Assembly (NCBI RefSeq): GCF_009915765.1
Contig: NZ_JAABLQ010000004.1
Span: 62,001-126,000, forward strand
Reading direction: 5' to 3'
Length of the DNA stretch: 64,000 bases
Origin: Pannonibacter sp. XCT-53
GTDB taxonomy: Bacteria > Pseudomonadota > Alphaproteobacteria > Rhizobiales > Stappiaceae
A program made the translations under genes and the position numbers. Shown piece by piece: positions 8,388-17,166 of the stretch (position 1 is the stretch's first letter; each line of letters starts with the position of its first letter). Under the pieces are notes generated by a model. The model was not told the DNA's origin and searched no databases. It was given only the letters and a program-made list of their open reading frames with translations.

Positions 8388-8774
8388 TCAGGCGCGCAGG
8401 GAAACCGGCCGGCGGTGTCGCACGACGATGGCCGCAAACAGCAGTGTGGCAAGGCCTGTCACGACGAGGCCGGCGCTGGCGAGATGCGCAGGCCCGCCGT
8501 TGAGGGCAACGATCGCACCGGGGATCAGCAGCCACAGGCCGATGGTCGACAGAAGGAAGTGCAGGCGGGCAGCCAGACGTTCGCCGGCCTGCGGCACGGC
8601 GTTGTAATAGAGGCCGAACAGGCCCATGGCGAGGCAGCCGAGACCGTTGAGGTGGCCTTGCACCGCCGCCAGGCTGTGGTCATGCGCCGTGGCCATCTGC
8701 AGTCCGAAGGCCACGCCGCCGAGGCCATAGAGCATCGCCGAAATGAAGAACCAGAACGCCAGTCCCCGCATCAT
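8388..8774 (-). CDS. Small four-helix membrane protein resembling part of heme-copper oxidase subunit I
   Basis: 128 residues with four predicted membrane helices (about 5-27, 37-60, 69-92, 97-117). Helix 2 begins QGHLNGLGCLAMGLFGLYY, which resembles the histidine-containing H-L-N-L-x-G segment and the YY-x-x-P loop of cbb3/NorB-like oxidase subunit I; H41 would be the candidate ligand. It is far too short to be a working oxidase subunit. Small stand-alone proteins of this type occur in Rhizobiales and are sometimes annotated as cytochrome oxidase, but I know of no proven role. It is unlinked to respiratory genes here. Confidence 0.6.
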   Translation of the reverse strand: MMRGLAFWFFISAMLYGLGGVAFGLQMATAHDHSLAAVQGHLNGLGCLAMGLFGLYYNAVPQAGERLAARLHFLLSTIGLWLLIPGAIVALNGGPAHLASAGLVVTGLATLLFAAIVVRHRRPVSLRA

Positions 8775-8891
8775 CGTCTCCCGCCTGGCTGCGGTCCGCG
8801 CAGCCTCGGCGGATACGATGGGCGTGAGCCTTGCGTCAGACTGTGCGCTGCGTCACAGCTTGTCCGGTTTTCTTCCGGCGGCGGGCAGCAT

Positions 8892-9194
8892 TCAGCCGGC
8901 CCGCGGGACTGCTGCGGCGACCGGGGCGCCATCGGCCTTGCGCAGTGCGGCAAGGGTCGTCTGGAGTGCGGCGACCTGGACGTCCGCGAGGGCGTCCATC
9001 GGCAGCGGCCGGGACGGATCTGCGTCGGATGCGAAGCCGCATGCGGCGAGATGTCCGTTCTCGAACAGGTAGCGCATCGCCAGCAGCCCGGGATGCGCTG
9101 CCGCCGGGGCCGCCTCGTCCCGGGTGTCGCGGTGCTCGATGATGTAGCGCTCCAGCTCGAATTCGGTCTGGGTGTTCGGTTCGGATGCACGCAT
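8892..9194 (-). CDS. Hypothetical 100-residue protein
   Basis: I do not recognise this protein. The ATG at 9194 has a good ribosome-binding site (GGGAGGAG, 6 nt before the start), which is the main support for it being real. The first third is charged (RASEPNTQTEFELERYI), the middle has a short hydrophobic segment (LLAMRYLFENGHLAACGFA), and the end is alanine-rich. No membrane helix or signal peptide is visible. It may be cotranscribed with the small membrane protein gene downstream, 117 bp away. Confidence 0.55.
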   Translation of the reverse strand: MRASEPNTQTEFELERYIIEHRDTRDEAAPAAAHPGLLAMRYLFENGHLAACGFASDADPSRPLPMDALADVQVAALQTTLAALRKADGAPVAAAVPRAG

Positions 9195-9412
9195 TCCGGC
9201 TCCTCCCTCTGTCTGGCCCGCAAGGGCGACGGGCCGGCGCGTCGGGCGACCTGACCCGATCCCGAGACTGCCCCAGAGAAGTTGCGGAACACTTGCCGGA
9301 GAAAAAACGTCTGGCTGATGGGTTAACCGGACGGAAATCCGCCACATTCCTGTCGTGTTGCGAGGGATGCGCCACGTCAGGGCGCCGCTTCTTTCCAGTC
9401 GGAGGTCCTCTC

Positions 9413-10240
9413 ATGCGCAAGGCGCTGCGCTCGTTCGTTGCCTGTCTGTCTTTCGGTGTGTCGGTGTCCCTTGCCGGAGCGGCTGTTGCGGCTCCGAAAT
9501 GCGGCCAGGATGCCAACGGCTTCTCGGCCTGGCTGGAGGCGTTCAAGGACGAAGCGACCAGCACGCATGGCCTCAGCTCCTTCACCGTGCGCTCGGCGCT
9601 GGACGGCCTCACCTATGACGCACAGGTGATCAAGCTCGACCGGGGCCAGCGCTCCTTCAAGCTGAGCTTCGACGAGTTCTACAAGCGCCGCGTCAACAAT
9701 GCGCTGATCAAGCGTGGGCAGACCCTGTGGGCCCAGTATGGCGGCCTGTTCTCCCGCATCGAGCGGGACTACGGCATCCCGCCGCAGATCATCCTCGCGA
9801 TCTGGGGCCTCGAGACGGGCTATGGCTCGGGATCGGGCAAGATGCAGGTGGTGCGCTCGCTGGCGACGCTGTCCTACGACTGCCGGCGCAGCGAGTTCTT
9901 CACCCGCGAGCTGGTTGCGGCTCTCAAGATCATCGAGCGCGGCGACAAGGAGCCCGAGGACATGCGCGGCGCCTGGGCCGGCGAGCTTGGCCAGACCCAG
10001 TTCCTGCCGACCTCCTATCTCAACTATGCCGTGGACTACGACGGCGACGGCAAGCGCGATCTCATCCGCTCCATTCCCGACGTTCTGGCCTCGACCGCCA
10101 ACTACCTGAAGCAGAAAGGGTGGCGGACCGGCGAGAGCTGGGGCCCGGGCACGCCCAACGAGGATGTGCTGCGCGAATGGAACAAGGCCGAGGTCTATGT
10201 GAAGACCATCGGCGTGATGGCAGAGAAGCTGGAAAACTGA
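9413..10240 (+). CDS. Lytic murein transglycosylase, MltB-like (SLT_2 domain)
   Basis: 275-residue secreted enzyme that cleaves the MurNAc-GlcNAc bond with formation of 1,6-anhydromuramic acid. Signal peptide at residues 1-27 (AVAA-PKC; no lipobox, so probably periplasmic rather than lipid-anchored). The catalytic glutamate is E134 in WGLETGYG, and the downstream GELGQTQFLPTSYLNYAVDYDGDG segment is typical of the MltB family. It lacks the C-terminal peptidoglycan-binding domain present in many alphaproteobacterial MltB proteins. A GGAGG 7 nt upstream of the ATG at 9413 fixes the start. Confidence 0.92.
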   Translation: MRKALRSFVACLSFGVSVSLAGAAVAAPKCGQDANGFSAWLEAFKDEATSTHGLSSFTVRSALDGLTYDAQVIKLDRGQRSFKLSFDEFYKRRVNNALIKRGQTLWAQYGGLFSRIERDYGIPPQIILAIWGLETGYGSGSGKMQVVRSLATLSYDCRRSEFFTRELVAALKIIERGDKEPEDMRGAWAGELGQTQFLPTSYLNYAVDYDGDGKRDLIRSIPDVLASTANYLKQKGWRTGESWGPGTPNEDVLREWNKAEVYVKTIGVMAEKLEN

Positions 10241-10346
10241 ACCCTGGCAGGGAAGCCGGTGGCGGGCGTGACAGCGTCCGCCTCCTTTCCCGTCAGCCTG
10301 TCCTTGCCGCCTGCGGTCAGCCGGCCGGCGCATCCGGGAGCATCAC

Positions 10347-10805
10347 ATGGCGCCGAGATCGCTGATCACGCTTGGTCTGTTCATCCTGGTCGTATCCGGG
10401 GGCGGGCTGCTCATCGGGGCGACCAACCTGCCGGGCGCCTGGTACGCCGGCCTGGTCAAGCCCGGGTTCACGCCGCCGAACTGGCTCTTTGGTCCCGTCT
10501 GGACCGTTCTTTATCTCGCCATTGCCGTGGCCGGGTGGCGCAGTCTCGCTCTCGGCGCCACCCGCGCGCCGTTCCGTCTGTGGACTGTGCAGCTCGTCCT
10601 GAACTTTGCCTGGAGCCCGGTGGTCTTCACGCTGCACCGGCTCGATCTTGGCCTAGGTCTTATCCTGGCCATGCTCATCACCATCGTCCTGTTCATCCGC
10701 GCGACCTGGACGCAGGACCGCATCGCCGCGCTCCTGTTCGTGCCCTATGCGCTATGGGTCGGCTATGCCTCGGCCCTCAACGCCAGCCTCGTGACGCTGA
10801 ACTGA
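10347..10805 (+). CDS. tspO: TspO/MBR (translocator protein) family protein
   Basis: 152-residue tryptophan-rich membrane protein with five predicted helices. Conserved features seen: W..L.KPGFTPPNW after the first helix, FGPVWTVLYLAIAVAGW in helix 2, and QLVLNFAWSPVVF in helix 3. TspO proteins bind porphyrins and other ligands; in Rhodobacter and Sinorhizobium they modulate stress or pigment-gene expression. The start is the ATG at 10347, without a strong Shine-Dalgarno. It is a single gene between the transglycosylase and an acyl-CoA synthetase. Confidence 0.9.
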   Translation: MAPRSLITLGLFILVVSGGGLLIGATNLPGAWYAGLVKPGFTPPNWLFGPVWTVLYLAIAVAGWRSLALGATRAPFRLWTVQLVLNFAWSPVVFTLHRLDLGLGLILAMLITIVLFIRATWTQDRIAALLFVPYALWVGYASALNASLVTLN

Positions 10806-10903
10806 AAGATCTCCTGCCTCGACGGCAGTCCTTCGCCGTCTATTGCGCTGCAGCACGGGGCTGATTAGGCTCCGCCTCGTCGCACAGGGGAAAGGATCAG
10901 CCG

Positions 10904-12532
10904 ATGCTCAGCCGGGCAGAGGATTTCGACAGCCTCACGGCCGGCTTCTCCTGGAGCCTGCCGGAGCGCTACAACATCGCCCGCTCGGCCTGCGATGACT
11001 GGGCCGCGCGTGAACCCGGCCGGCTGGCCATCCGGCAGGTCGCCGCCGACGGCCGCGTTACCGACTGGAGCTACGGGGCGCTTGCGGCCGCCTCCAATCG
11101 CCTTGCCAATGCGCTGCAGGCGCATGGCATCCGGGCCGGCGACCGGGTCGCCCTGCTGCTGCCGCAGGCACCGGAGACGGCAGTCGTGCATCTGGCCGTC
11201 TACAAGATCGGCGCCGTCGCGGTGCCGCTCGCCGCGCTGTTCGGGGTTGATGCCCTGCGCTACCGGCTGACCGACTCCGGCGCGCGCGCCCTCGTCACCC
11301 ATGCGGCAGGGCTCGCCAAGATCGCGCCGCTGCGCGCCGGACTTGCCGGTCTCGGCCTCGTGATCAGCATCGACGGCCCGGGCGATGGCGCCTTCGGTCT
11401 TGCCGATCTGACCGCACGCGCGAGCGACCGCTTCGCCTGCCTCGACACCGGGCTCAATGATCCGGCGCTGATGATCTACACCTCGGGCACCACGGGTCAG
11501 CCCAAGGGCGTGCTGCACGGACACCGGGTGCTGCTCGGCCATCTGCCGGGGATCCAGCTGTCGCAGGAATTCCTCGGCCAGCCGGGCGATCTCCTGTGGA
11601 CGCCCGCCGACTGGGCCTGGGCGGGCGGGCTGCTCAACGCGCTGTTTCCGTCGCTGCATCTCGGCGTGCCGGTGATCGCCTTCGCGCAACAGAAGTTCGA
11701 TCCCGAGCAGGCCTTCCACCTGATGGCGACGCAGGGCGTGCGCAATGTGTTCGTGCCGCCGACGGCGCTGAAGATCATGCGGTCGGTCGAGCGACCGGCC
11801 CGCCGGTTTCCGCTTGCCTTGCGCAGCATCGGCTCGGCCGGCGAGGCGCTGGGCCGCGAGGCCTTTGAATGGACGCAGGCCGAGCTTGGTCTGCCGGTCA
11901 ACGAATTCTATGGCCAGACCGAGTGCAACGCCGTGCTTGGCTCCTGCGCCGGGCTCGGCGTGTCGCGCGCCGGGGCGATCGGACGCGTCATTCCCGGGCA
12001 TCAGGTGGCGATCATCGCGCCCGACGGCACGGAACTGCCGCGCGGCACGCAAGGCCAGATCGCCATCCGGCGCCCGGATCCGGTGATGTTCCTGCAGTAC
12101 TGGAACAAGCCGGAGGCAACGGCGGAAAAGTTCATCGGCGACTGGATGACCACGGGCGACCAGGGCGTCATGGATGCCGACGGCTATGTCGAGTTCATCG
12201 GCCGGGACGACGATGTCATCACCTCGGCGAGCTACCGCATCGGACCGGGCGAGATCGAGGACTGCCTGCTGACCCACCCGGCAGTGGCGCTGGCGGCGGC
12301 CGTCGGCAAGCCGGATCCGCTCCGGACCGAGATCGTCAAGGCCTACATCGTCCTGGCCGACGGCCATCAGCCGAGCGAGGCGCTGGCCGCAGAGATCCGC
12401 GCGCATGTGCGCACGCGCCTGTCGGCGCACGAGTATCCGCGCGAGATCAGCTTCCTCGACGAACTGCCGATGACCACCACGGGCAAGATCATCCGCCGTG
12501 CCCTGCGTGAACGGGCCCGGGCCGGCGACTAG
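10904..12532 (+). CDS. AMP-dependent acyl-CoA synthetase
   Basis: 542-residue ANL-superfamily adenylating enzyme that activates a carboxylate to its CoA thioester. The P-loop signature YTSGTTGQPKG begins at residue 192, the adenylate-binding EFYGQTECN and MTTGDQG motifs follow, and the C-terminal catalytic lysine is K528 in TTTGKIIRR. The architecture resembles medium-chain or acetoacetyl/aryl acyl-CoA synthetases; it lacks the N-terminal extension of acetyl-CoA synthetase (about 650 residues). The substrate is not readable; given bdhA, patatin and ethylmalonyl-CoA genes in the window, a short or medium chain acid is plausible. GGGGAAAGGAT upstream acts as ribosome-binding site. Confidence 0.88.
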   Translation: MLSRAEDFDSLTAGFSWSLPERYNIARSACDDWAAREPGRLAIRQVAADGRVTDWSYGALAAASNRLANALQAHGIRAGDRVALLLPQAPETAVVHLAVYKIGAVAVPLAALFGVDALRYRLTDSGARALVTHAAGLAKIAPLRAGLAGLGLVISIDGPGDGAFGLADLTARASDRFACLDTGLNDPALMIYTSGTTGQPKGVLHGHRVLLGHLPGIQLSQEFLGQPGDLLWTPADWAWAGGLLNALFPSLHLGVPVIAFAQQKFDPEQAFHLMATQGVRNVFVPPTALKIMRSVERPARRFPLALRSIGSAGEALGREAFEWTQAELGLPVNEFYGQTECNAVLGSCAGLGVSRAGAIGRVIPGHQVAIIAPDGTELPRGTQGQIAIRRPDPVMFLQYWNKPEATAEKFIGDWMTTGDQGVMDADGYVEFIGRDDDVITSASYRIGPGEIEDCLLTHPAVALAAAVGKPDPLRTEIVKAYIVLADGHQPSEALAAEIRAHVRTRLSAHEYPREISFLDELPMTTTGKIIRRALRERARAGD

Positions 12533-12619
12533 CCAGACCGGCGGGGCAGGGGCGGATCGGGCACAGGCACGTCGGGCGGGCGCCTCCGGCCCCGGCCTTG
12601 CCCCCCGCCTGGACCCCGC

Positions 12620-13873
12620 CTAACCCTGGCGTCCGGCAGCGAGCCGCCGGAGGCGATGCACGATGTGGCGGGCGAGGCGACGGCACAGGCGGTCGACCGC
12701 GAGCGCCTGCCGGGCCAGGGGCGCGAGCGGACCGTCGGACAGCTCGAGCCTTGCGTAAGCCAGACGGCCGCGCCACAGCGGATTGATCATCGGGTGATCC
12801 GGCACAGCCAGCGAATCGCCGCCCAGCGGCAGGCGCGGATCGGCAGCCGCATGGCGCAGGGCCTGCAGCGTCACACGCTGGCCGGGCGAGAAACGGCCAA
12901 GGCCTTCATCATAGGCGATCTTCCAGGCGTGCGTCCGGCCCTGGTGTTCCACCTGCACAAGCATGGCGATCGCGCGGCCATCCAGCCTCAGGACCTCGAG
13001 GCAGAGCGCGTCCTGCCCTGCCAGGGCGGCGATGAAGGCGAGGGCGAAGGCGCGCGTGTCCGGGGTTGATCCGAGTGCCGTGCGGCCCTCGCCCTTCCAG
13101 CCGGCGGCTTCGAGGGCGAGAAACTCCGGAAAGGCATCGCAGGCGGCTGCACCGCGCAGCCGTTCCTCGGTGACCGTGCCAAGCTCCGCCAGCCGGCGCG
13201 ACAGCCGGTCGAACTCCTTGCGCCGCTTGCCCGACATCACCTCGTCATGCTGGCGGGCGCCCTCGGTGCCGCCGGCATGGGCCGCCCGTTCCGCCTGGCC
13301 GGCCATCGACTGGCCCGACCAGCCGGATGTGGCCGCCCGGAGCAGCGACATGACCGGTCCCCCGGTGACAAGGAAGGGCAGGTCGAGGAGGCGCGCGCCC
13401 GGCCAGGGGCCAAGACCGGCGGCTGTCTGCAGAAACAGCGCCGCTGCCTCCGGCGTGCAGTCGGGGTGGACCAGCGGCGTCCCGACGGGGCCATAGTCGG
13501 AGGCCCAGAGCGCGGGGCTGCGCAGCAGGAGGCCTGCCGTCTGCAGGCCGACAGGGGCCGCGATCAGCCAGCGTCCTCCGGCCGTGCCGCCGTCCGCTGC
13601 GATGTCCCGTGCCGCGTCCTGGCCGCCATGGTTATCTGGAGCCTCCTCGACCGTTGCCAGCATCAGCCGGTCCCGCATCATGTGTCGGGCGTAGGGCAGC
13701 AGGAAGGCCGGGCAGAAGAAGGGATTGGGCTCGATTGCAACCTCCGCCAGCGCCGCCCAGGCGGGCGAGGCCTCGACCGGGCGCAGGCGGGCCGTCAGGC
13801 GCCCCGACCCGCTACCCGGGCGGGTCGATGGCAGGCTGGCTGTCGTATCGGCAGGCGGGCGGGTCGGGGTCAT
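12620..13873 (-). CDS. GNAT-fold acyltransferase of the BioF2/CelD-like (FemAB-related) type
   Basis: 417-residue protein whose C-terminal half (about 220-370) looks like the Acetyltransf_6 fold: KRRKEFDRLSRRLAELG, FLALEAAGWKGEGRTAL, then YDEGLGRFSPGQ and a LGGDSL-like end. Relatives are found in polysaccharide clusters and are thought to acylate sugars or transfer aminoacyl groups. The ATG at 13873 overlaps the stop codon of the flippase gene (ATGA), so the two are translationally coupled, which supports a role in modifying or exporting a surface polysaccharide. The first 20 residues are low-complexity and the exact start is slightly uncertain. Confidence 0.7.
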   Translation of the reverse strand: MTPTRPPADTTASLPSTRPGSGSGRLTARLRPVEASPAWAALAEVAIEPNPFFCPAFLLPYARHMMRDRLMLATVEEAPDNHGGQDAARDIAADGGTAGGRWLIAAPVGLQTAGLLLRSPALWASDYGPVGTPLVHPDCTPEAAALFLQTAAGLGPWPGARLLDLPFLVTGGPVMSLLRAATSGWSGQSMAGQAERAAHAGGTEGARQHDEVMSGKRRKEFDRLSRRLAELGTVTEERLRGAAACDAFPEFLALEAAGWKGEGRTALGSTPDTRAFALAFIAALAGQDALCLEVLRLDGRAIAMLVQVEHQGRTHAWKIAYDEGLGRFSPGQRVTLQALRHAAADPRLPLGGDSLAVPDHPMINPLWRGRLAYARLELSDGPLAPLARQALAVDRLCRRLARHIVHRLRRLAAGRQG

Positions 13874-15312
13874 CCGGCGTGGGGTCCTCTTGGCGCGGTG
13901 GCCGGCAGGGGAAGCAGGGCGAAGGGAACGAAGCCCAGCCGTCGCCAGGTCAGGACCGCCAGCGCGACGGTTTCGGCCACGACCGCCAGCGCCGTGGCGG
14001 TGGCGGCGCCCAGCAGGCCGTGGCTCGGGATCAGCAGCGCGTTCAGCGCGACATTCAGGCTGAAGACAGCGCCATAGACGGCAGCGCAGGCCATCTGGTG
14101 ACCGCTCATCGACAGGAGTGCATCGACCGGGCCCAGGCTTGCGCGGACGAGAATGCCGACGAGCAGGACCGCCACGAGCGGGGCTCCGGACCGGAACTCC
14201 GGTCCGAATAGCCACAGCAGCAGCGGTGCGGCCGCCACGAGACAGAGGCCGGCCGCCAGCGATGGCCAGAAGGTCCAGCGGCTCGCCTGCAGGGCATAGT
14301 GGCTGAGGGCGCCGGGGTCGGCAGCCGACGCCAGCGCCGCAAACCGGTGGGCCGAGGCAGCGCGCACCGCAAAATGCACGAACTGTACCAGCGCCAGGGT
14401 CTTGGCGGCGGCGAAATAGACCGCGACCTCGTCCGGCGGGCGCCAGAAGCTGACCATGACCACATCGGCGCTGCTGAGGAGCTGGAGGAACCCCTCGACC
14501 ATCAGCAGCGGCAGCGAGACGCGCAACCACAGCCGGGTGTCATAGCTGGCCGGGCCCGGTGCCACGCGGGTCTTCAGGGCCCGCGACAGCTGGCGGGCCT
14601 GGTATGCCGTTACGAGCAGGCTGGCCGCGAGGGCGGCGGCGGCGGTCAGGGTTGCGGTCACCACATGGCCTGTCGCGACGAGGGGCAGCAGCAACAGGAG
14701 CAGCAGCAGGGGGCGGAAGATGAAGCTGGGCAGCAGGCCGAGGGCCGGCATGTCATAGCTGCGCGCGATCGCGTCCTGCACGGCCGTGAGGGCAAACAGG
14801 GGCACCGCCAACAGGGCGAAGGCCGCCGGCCAGACATAGGCCGGGTCCACGCTCCCCCTCGCGCGGATGAGCACCTCCAGTCCGACAAGGGTCAGCACGC
14901 AGGCGGCGGCAAGGGCAATCAGCCGGCTGAGCTCGAGAAAGCCCCTGAGGCGCCGCTGGTCCGGTTCGCCGGCATGCTGCGGCACAAAGCGACCGGGGGA
15001 GGCGGAAAAGCCGAGGCAGGCGAGCAGTCCGAGCACCAGCGCCAGCGTCCAGACGACGGAAAAGACGCCGTAGTCATGGGCGCCCATCCAGCGGGCGAGC
15101 ACGGCCTGGGACAGATAGGCCAGCGCGGCGCCAGCAATCCGGATGCCGAATGTGACCAGCGCCATGCGTCCGGCACCGCCTCCGGGCAGCCGGGCCGCAA
15201 GCCGGGCCTGCAGCCCTGCCAGCCGCGCACCGGCGCCGGTCGCCGGTTTCCTGCCTGCGCCTGTGTCCACCGCCACCCCGTGTTGCCCTTCCGCTCGCCG
15301 CTCCGGCTGCAA
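13870..15312 (-). CDS. Oligosaccharide flippase / polysaccharide export protein (Wzx, MATE-like)
   Basis: 480-residue integral membrane protein with about 12-14 predicted helices. The N-terminal segment IRIAGAALAYLSQAVLARWMGAHDYGVFS is the usual start of the Polysacc_synt family that moves lipid-linked oligosaccharides across the inner membrane. No ATG is available upstream before a stop at 15331; the longest open frame begins with TTG at 15312, and in-frame GTG codons a few residues later or the ATG before residue 50 are alternatives, so the N-terminus is uncertain. It is coupled to the GNAT gene, but no glycosyltransferases are present nearby. Confidence 0.8.
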   Translation of the reverse strand: MQPERRAEGQHGVAVDTGAGRKPATGAGARLAGLQARLAARLPGGGAGRMALVTFGIRIAGAALAYLSQAVLARWMGAHDYGVFSVVWTLALVLGLLACLGFSASPGRFVPQHAGEPDQRRLRGFLELSRLIALAAACVLTLVGLEVLIRARGSVDPAYVWPAAFALLAVPLFALTAVQDAIARSYDMPALGLLPSFIFRPLLLLLLLLPLVATGHVVTATLTAAAALAASLLVTAYQARQLSRALKTRVAPGPASYDTRLWLRVSLPLLMVEGFLQLLSSADVVMVSFWRPPDEVAVYFAAAKTLALVQFVHFAVRAASAHRFAALASAADPGALSHYALQASRWTFWPSLAAGLCLVAAAPLLLWLFGPEFRSGAPLVAVLLVGILVRASLGPVDALLSMSGHQMACAAVYGAVFSLNVALNALLIPSHGLLGAATATALAVVAETVALAVLTWRRLGFVPFALLPLPATAPRGPHAG

Positions 15313-15358
15313 TCCATGGCATGGCTGCCCTTAGGATTTGCTCAACGGGCAGCAGATG

Positions 15359-15772
15359 TCATCGCTCCGAAAGCGCCTCCACATAGTACCAGCGGCCGCC
15401 GGACTTGCGGAACTGGCTGAGCTCGCGGTGGGTGTGCAGCGCGGCGCCGGCCAGATAGCGGGCCTCGAACAGCACGGTGCCCTCGCGTGCCGGGGCCTCG
15501 CCGCGGTCAACCTTCAGCACCGTCAGCCCGGTCCAGCGGCTCTCGCGGGCCCAGCGGGCGGTTGCCTCTGCGTCGAAGCCCGGCTGGAACTTCGGCCAGA
15601 GGGTTTCCTTCAGGTAGGCGATGTCCTGCAGCACATAGGCCGTGTAGCGGGATCGCATCAGCGCCTCGGCCGTCCGGGCCGGGACGGCCCGGCTGATCGC
15701 GGGGCCGCAGCAGAGCGCAAGGGTCTGGCCCGAGCCGCAGGGGCAGGGCTTGTCGGGGGCAGCAAGGGTCAT
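15359..15772 (-). CDS. YchJ/UPF0225 family SEC-C motif protein
   Basis: 137 residues. The N-terminal zinc-binding SEC-C motif CPCGSG (residues 10-15) with CC at 21-22 is followed by RTAEALMRSRYTAYVLQD and an NTF2-like domain ending in FRKSGGRWYYVEA. This is the YchJ family; its biochemical function is unknown. It is immediately upstream of and in the same direction as the flippase gene but probably unrelated in function. Confidence 0.9.
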   Translation of the reverse strand: MTLAAPDKPCPCGSGQTLALCCGPAISRAVPARTAEALMRSRYTAYVLQDIAYLKETLWPKFQPGFDAEATARWARESRWTGLTVLKVDRGEAPAREGTVLFEARYLAGAALHTHRELSQFRKSGGRWYYVEALSER

Positions 15773-15864
15773 GGTCGAGGTCCGGTCCGGTTTCCTGCCA
15801 CCTTGCCTGATTGCGCTGTCCGCGCAAGGCTGGGGTGCCTGATCCGGGCGGGGAGCGCGCGTCC

Positions 15865-16845
15865 ATGCGGATTGCCACCTACAATCTGGAATCCTTCGGC
15901 GCCGAGACCGACGATCCGGCGCGGCTCGTGCCGCGAATCAGCGCGCTCCGGCCAAGGCTCGTCGCCCTGTCGGCCGACGTCCTGTGCCTGCAGGAGATCA
16001 ACGCGCAGAAGCCGCCGGGGGCGACGCTGCGCCAGCATCTGGCGCTGGAGCAGCTTCTGGCCGGCACCCCTTATGCGGACTTCCCGGTGGTCACCAGCCT
16101 GCGCGCCGATGGGCATGGTCCGGCGGACCGGCACAATCTGGCCGTCGTCTCGCGCCACCCCATCCTGCGCGCGGAGACGCTCTGGAACACCCGCGTGATG
16201 CCGCCGCTGTGGCGTCCGCAGACGGCGGACCCGCCGGTCGCGGCACCGCTGCCGATCCTGTTCGACCGGCCGCTGCTGGCCGTCACGATCGCCTTGCCGG
16301 ACGGGCGTCCGCTGCATGTCCTGTGCCTGCACCTGCGGGCACCCATCGCCGCGCCGGTGGCGGGCGGCAAGCTTGCCGCTGACCGCTGGGGCAGCAGCGC
16401 CGCCTGGGCGGAGGGCTATTTCCTTGCGGCGGTGAAGCAGGTGGCCCAGGCCCTCGAGGCGCGGCTCTGGGTGGAGGAGCGTCTCGCTGCCGATCCGGAT
16501 GCGCTGATCGCGCTGGCGGGAGACTTCAATGCCGACCTGTCGTCGGCTGCCCTGCGGCTGCTGGCGGCCGGTGCCGACGACACCGGGAACCCCGATCTCG
16601 CGGGCCGCAGCCTGTCGGCGCTGGACGGGGTGCGTCCGGATGGGCGGCGCGGGACGGTGCTGCACGGCGGTCGCTTCCAGACGCTGGATCACATCCTTGT
16701 CTCTCCCGCGCTGCGGCAGCTGGCCATCCAGGTGGAGGTCCACAACGCCGGTCTGCCTGACGAGGTTTTCGCTGCCGGTGGCACAGCGGCCTCGTATCAC
16801 GCAGCTGTGACGGCCGATTTCGCGTTCGACCGGGCGACAGGCTGA
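15865..16845 (+). CDS. Endonuclease/exonuclease/phosphatase (EEP) family protein
   Basis: 326-residue metal-dependent hydrolase of the EEP fold. Visible motifs are RIATYNLESFG at the start, CLQEIN (catalytic Glu near residue 41), the NLAVVSRHPI strand, LHLRAP, the LAGDFNAD motif and the TLDHILVSPA ending, which together carry the usual Asn, Glu, Asp and His metal and catalytic residues. No signal peptide is seen, so it is probably cytoplasmic. The substrate may be DNA, a phosphoinositide-like ester or another phosphodiester. The ATG at 15865 follows a GGGGAG ribosome-binding site. Confidence 0.87.
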   Translation: MRIATYNLESFGAETDDPARLVPRISALRPRLVALSADVLCLQEINAQKPPGATLRQHLALEQLLAGTPYADFPVVTSLRADGHGPADRHNLAVVSRHPILRAETLWNTRVMPPLWRPQTADPPVAAPLPILFDRPLLAVTIALPDGRPLHVLCLHLRAPIAAPVAGGKLAADRWGSSAAWAEGYFLAAVKQVAQALEARLWVEERLAADPDALIALAGDFNADLSSAALRLLAAGADDTGNPDLAGRSLSALDGVRPDGRRGTVLHGGRFQTLDHILVSPALRQLAIQVEVHNAGLPDEVFAAGGTAASYHAAVTADFAFDRATG

Positions 16846-16951
16846 GGTGCTGACGGCATGGGGGCGTCGCGCGCGCAGCGAGACGCGAGGCATGATCGGG
16901 CGGCGCTCAGGGCCACCTGCGTCAGCGGTCAGGATCGGGACGGAGGGGAAC

Positions 16952-17027
16952 TGGTGGAGCCGAGGGGAATCGAACCCCTGACCTCTGCAGTGCGATTGCA
17001 GCGCTCTCCCATCTGAGCTACGGCCCC
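16952..17027 (-). tRNA. tRNA-Ala (anticodon CGC)
   Basis: 76 nt including an encoded 3' CCA (complement of tgg at 16952-16954). The cloverleaf can be drawn by hand: acceptor GGGGCCG paired with CGGCTCC (one G-T pair), D arm GCTC.AGATGGGAGAGC, anticodon stem CTGCA/TGCAG with the loop ATCGCAC (anticodon CGC, reads GCG) and T arm AGGGGTTCGATTCCCCT. Confidence 0.95.
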
Positions 17028-17041
17028 ATTCCGGTGCGGGC

Positions 17042-17070
17042 ATTTAGGAGAGGCCCGGCAAGCCTGTCAA
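17042..17070 (-). promoter_or_regulatory. Sigma-70 type promoter of tRNA-Ala
   Basis: On the minus strand TTGACA (17065-17070) and CTAAAT (17042-17047) are separated by 17 nt, and the -10 box ends 15 nt before the mature tRNA 5' end. Confidence 0.8.
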
Positions 17071-17166
17071 GCGCTTCGCTTAAGGCTATTGCACGATCGC
17101 GGCTTGCAGGGGCAGAGGGGGGCCGCTACATCATGCAAAACGGCCAAACCGGACACGGACCCCACG

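Noticed and set aside
12620..14530. 636-residue version of the GNAT gene
   Set aside because: The upstream part is the flippase gene in another frame; the ATG at 13873 overlapping the flippase stop is a better start.
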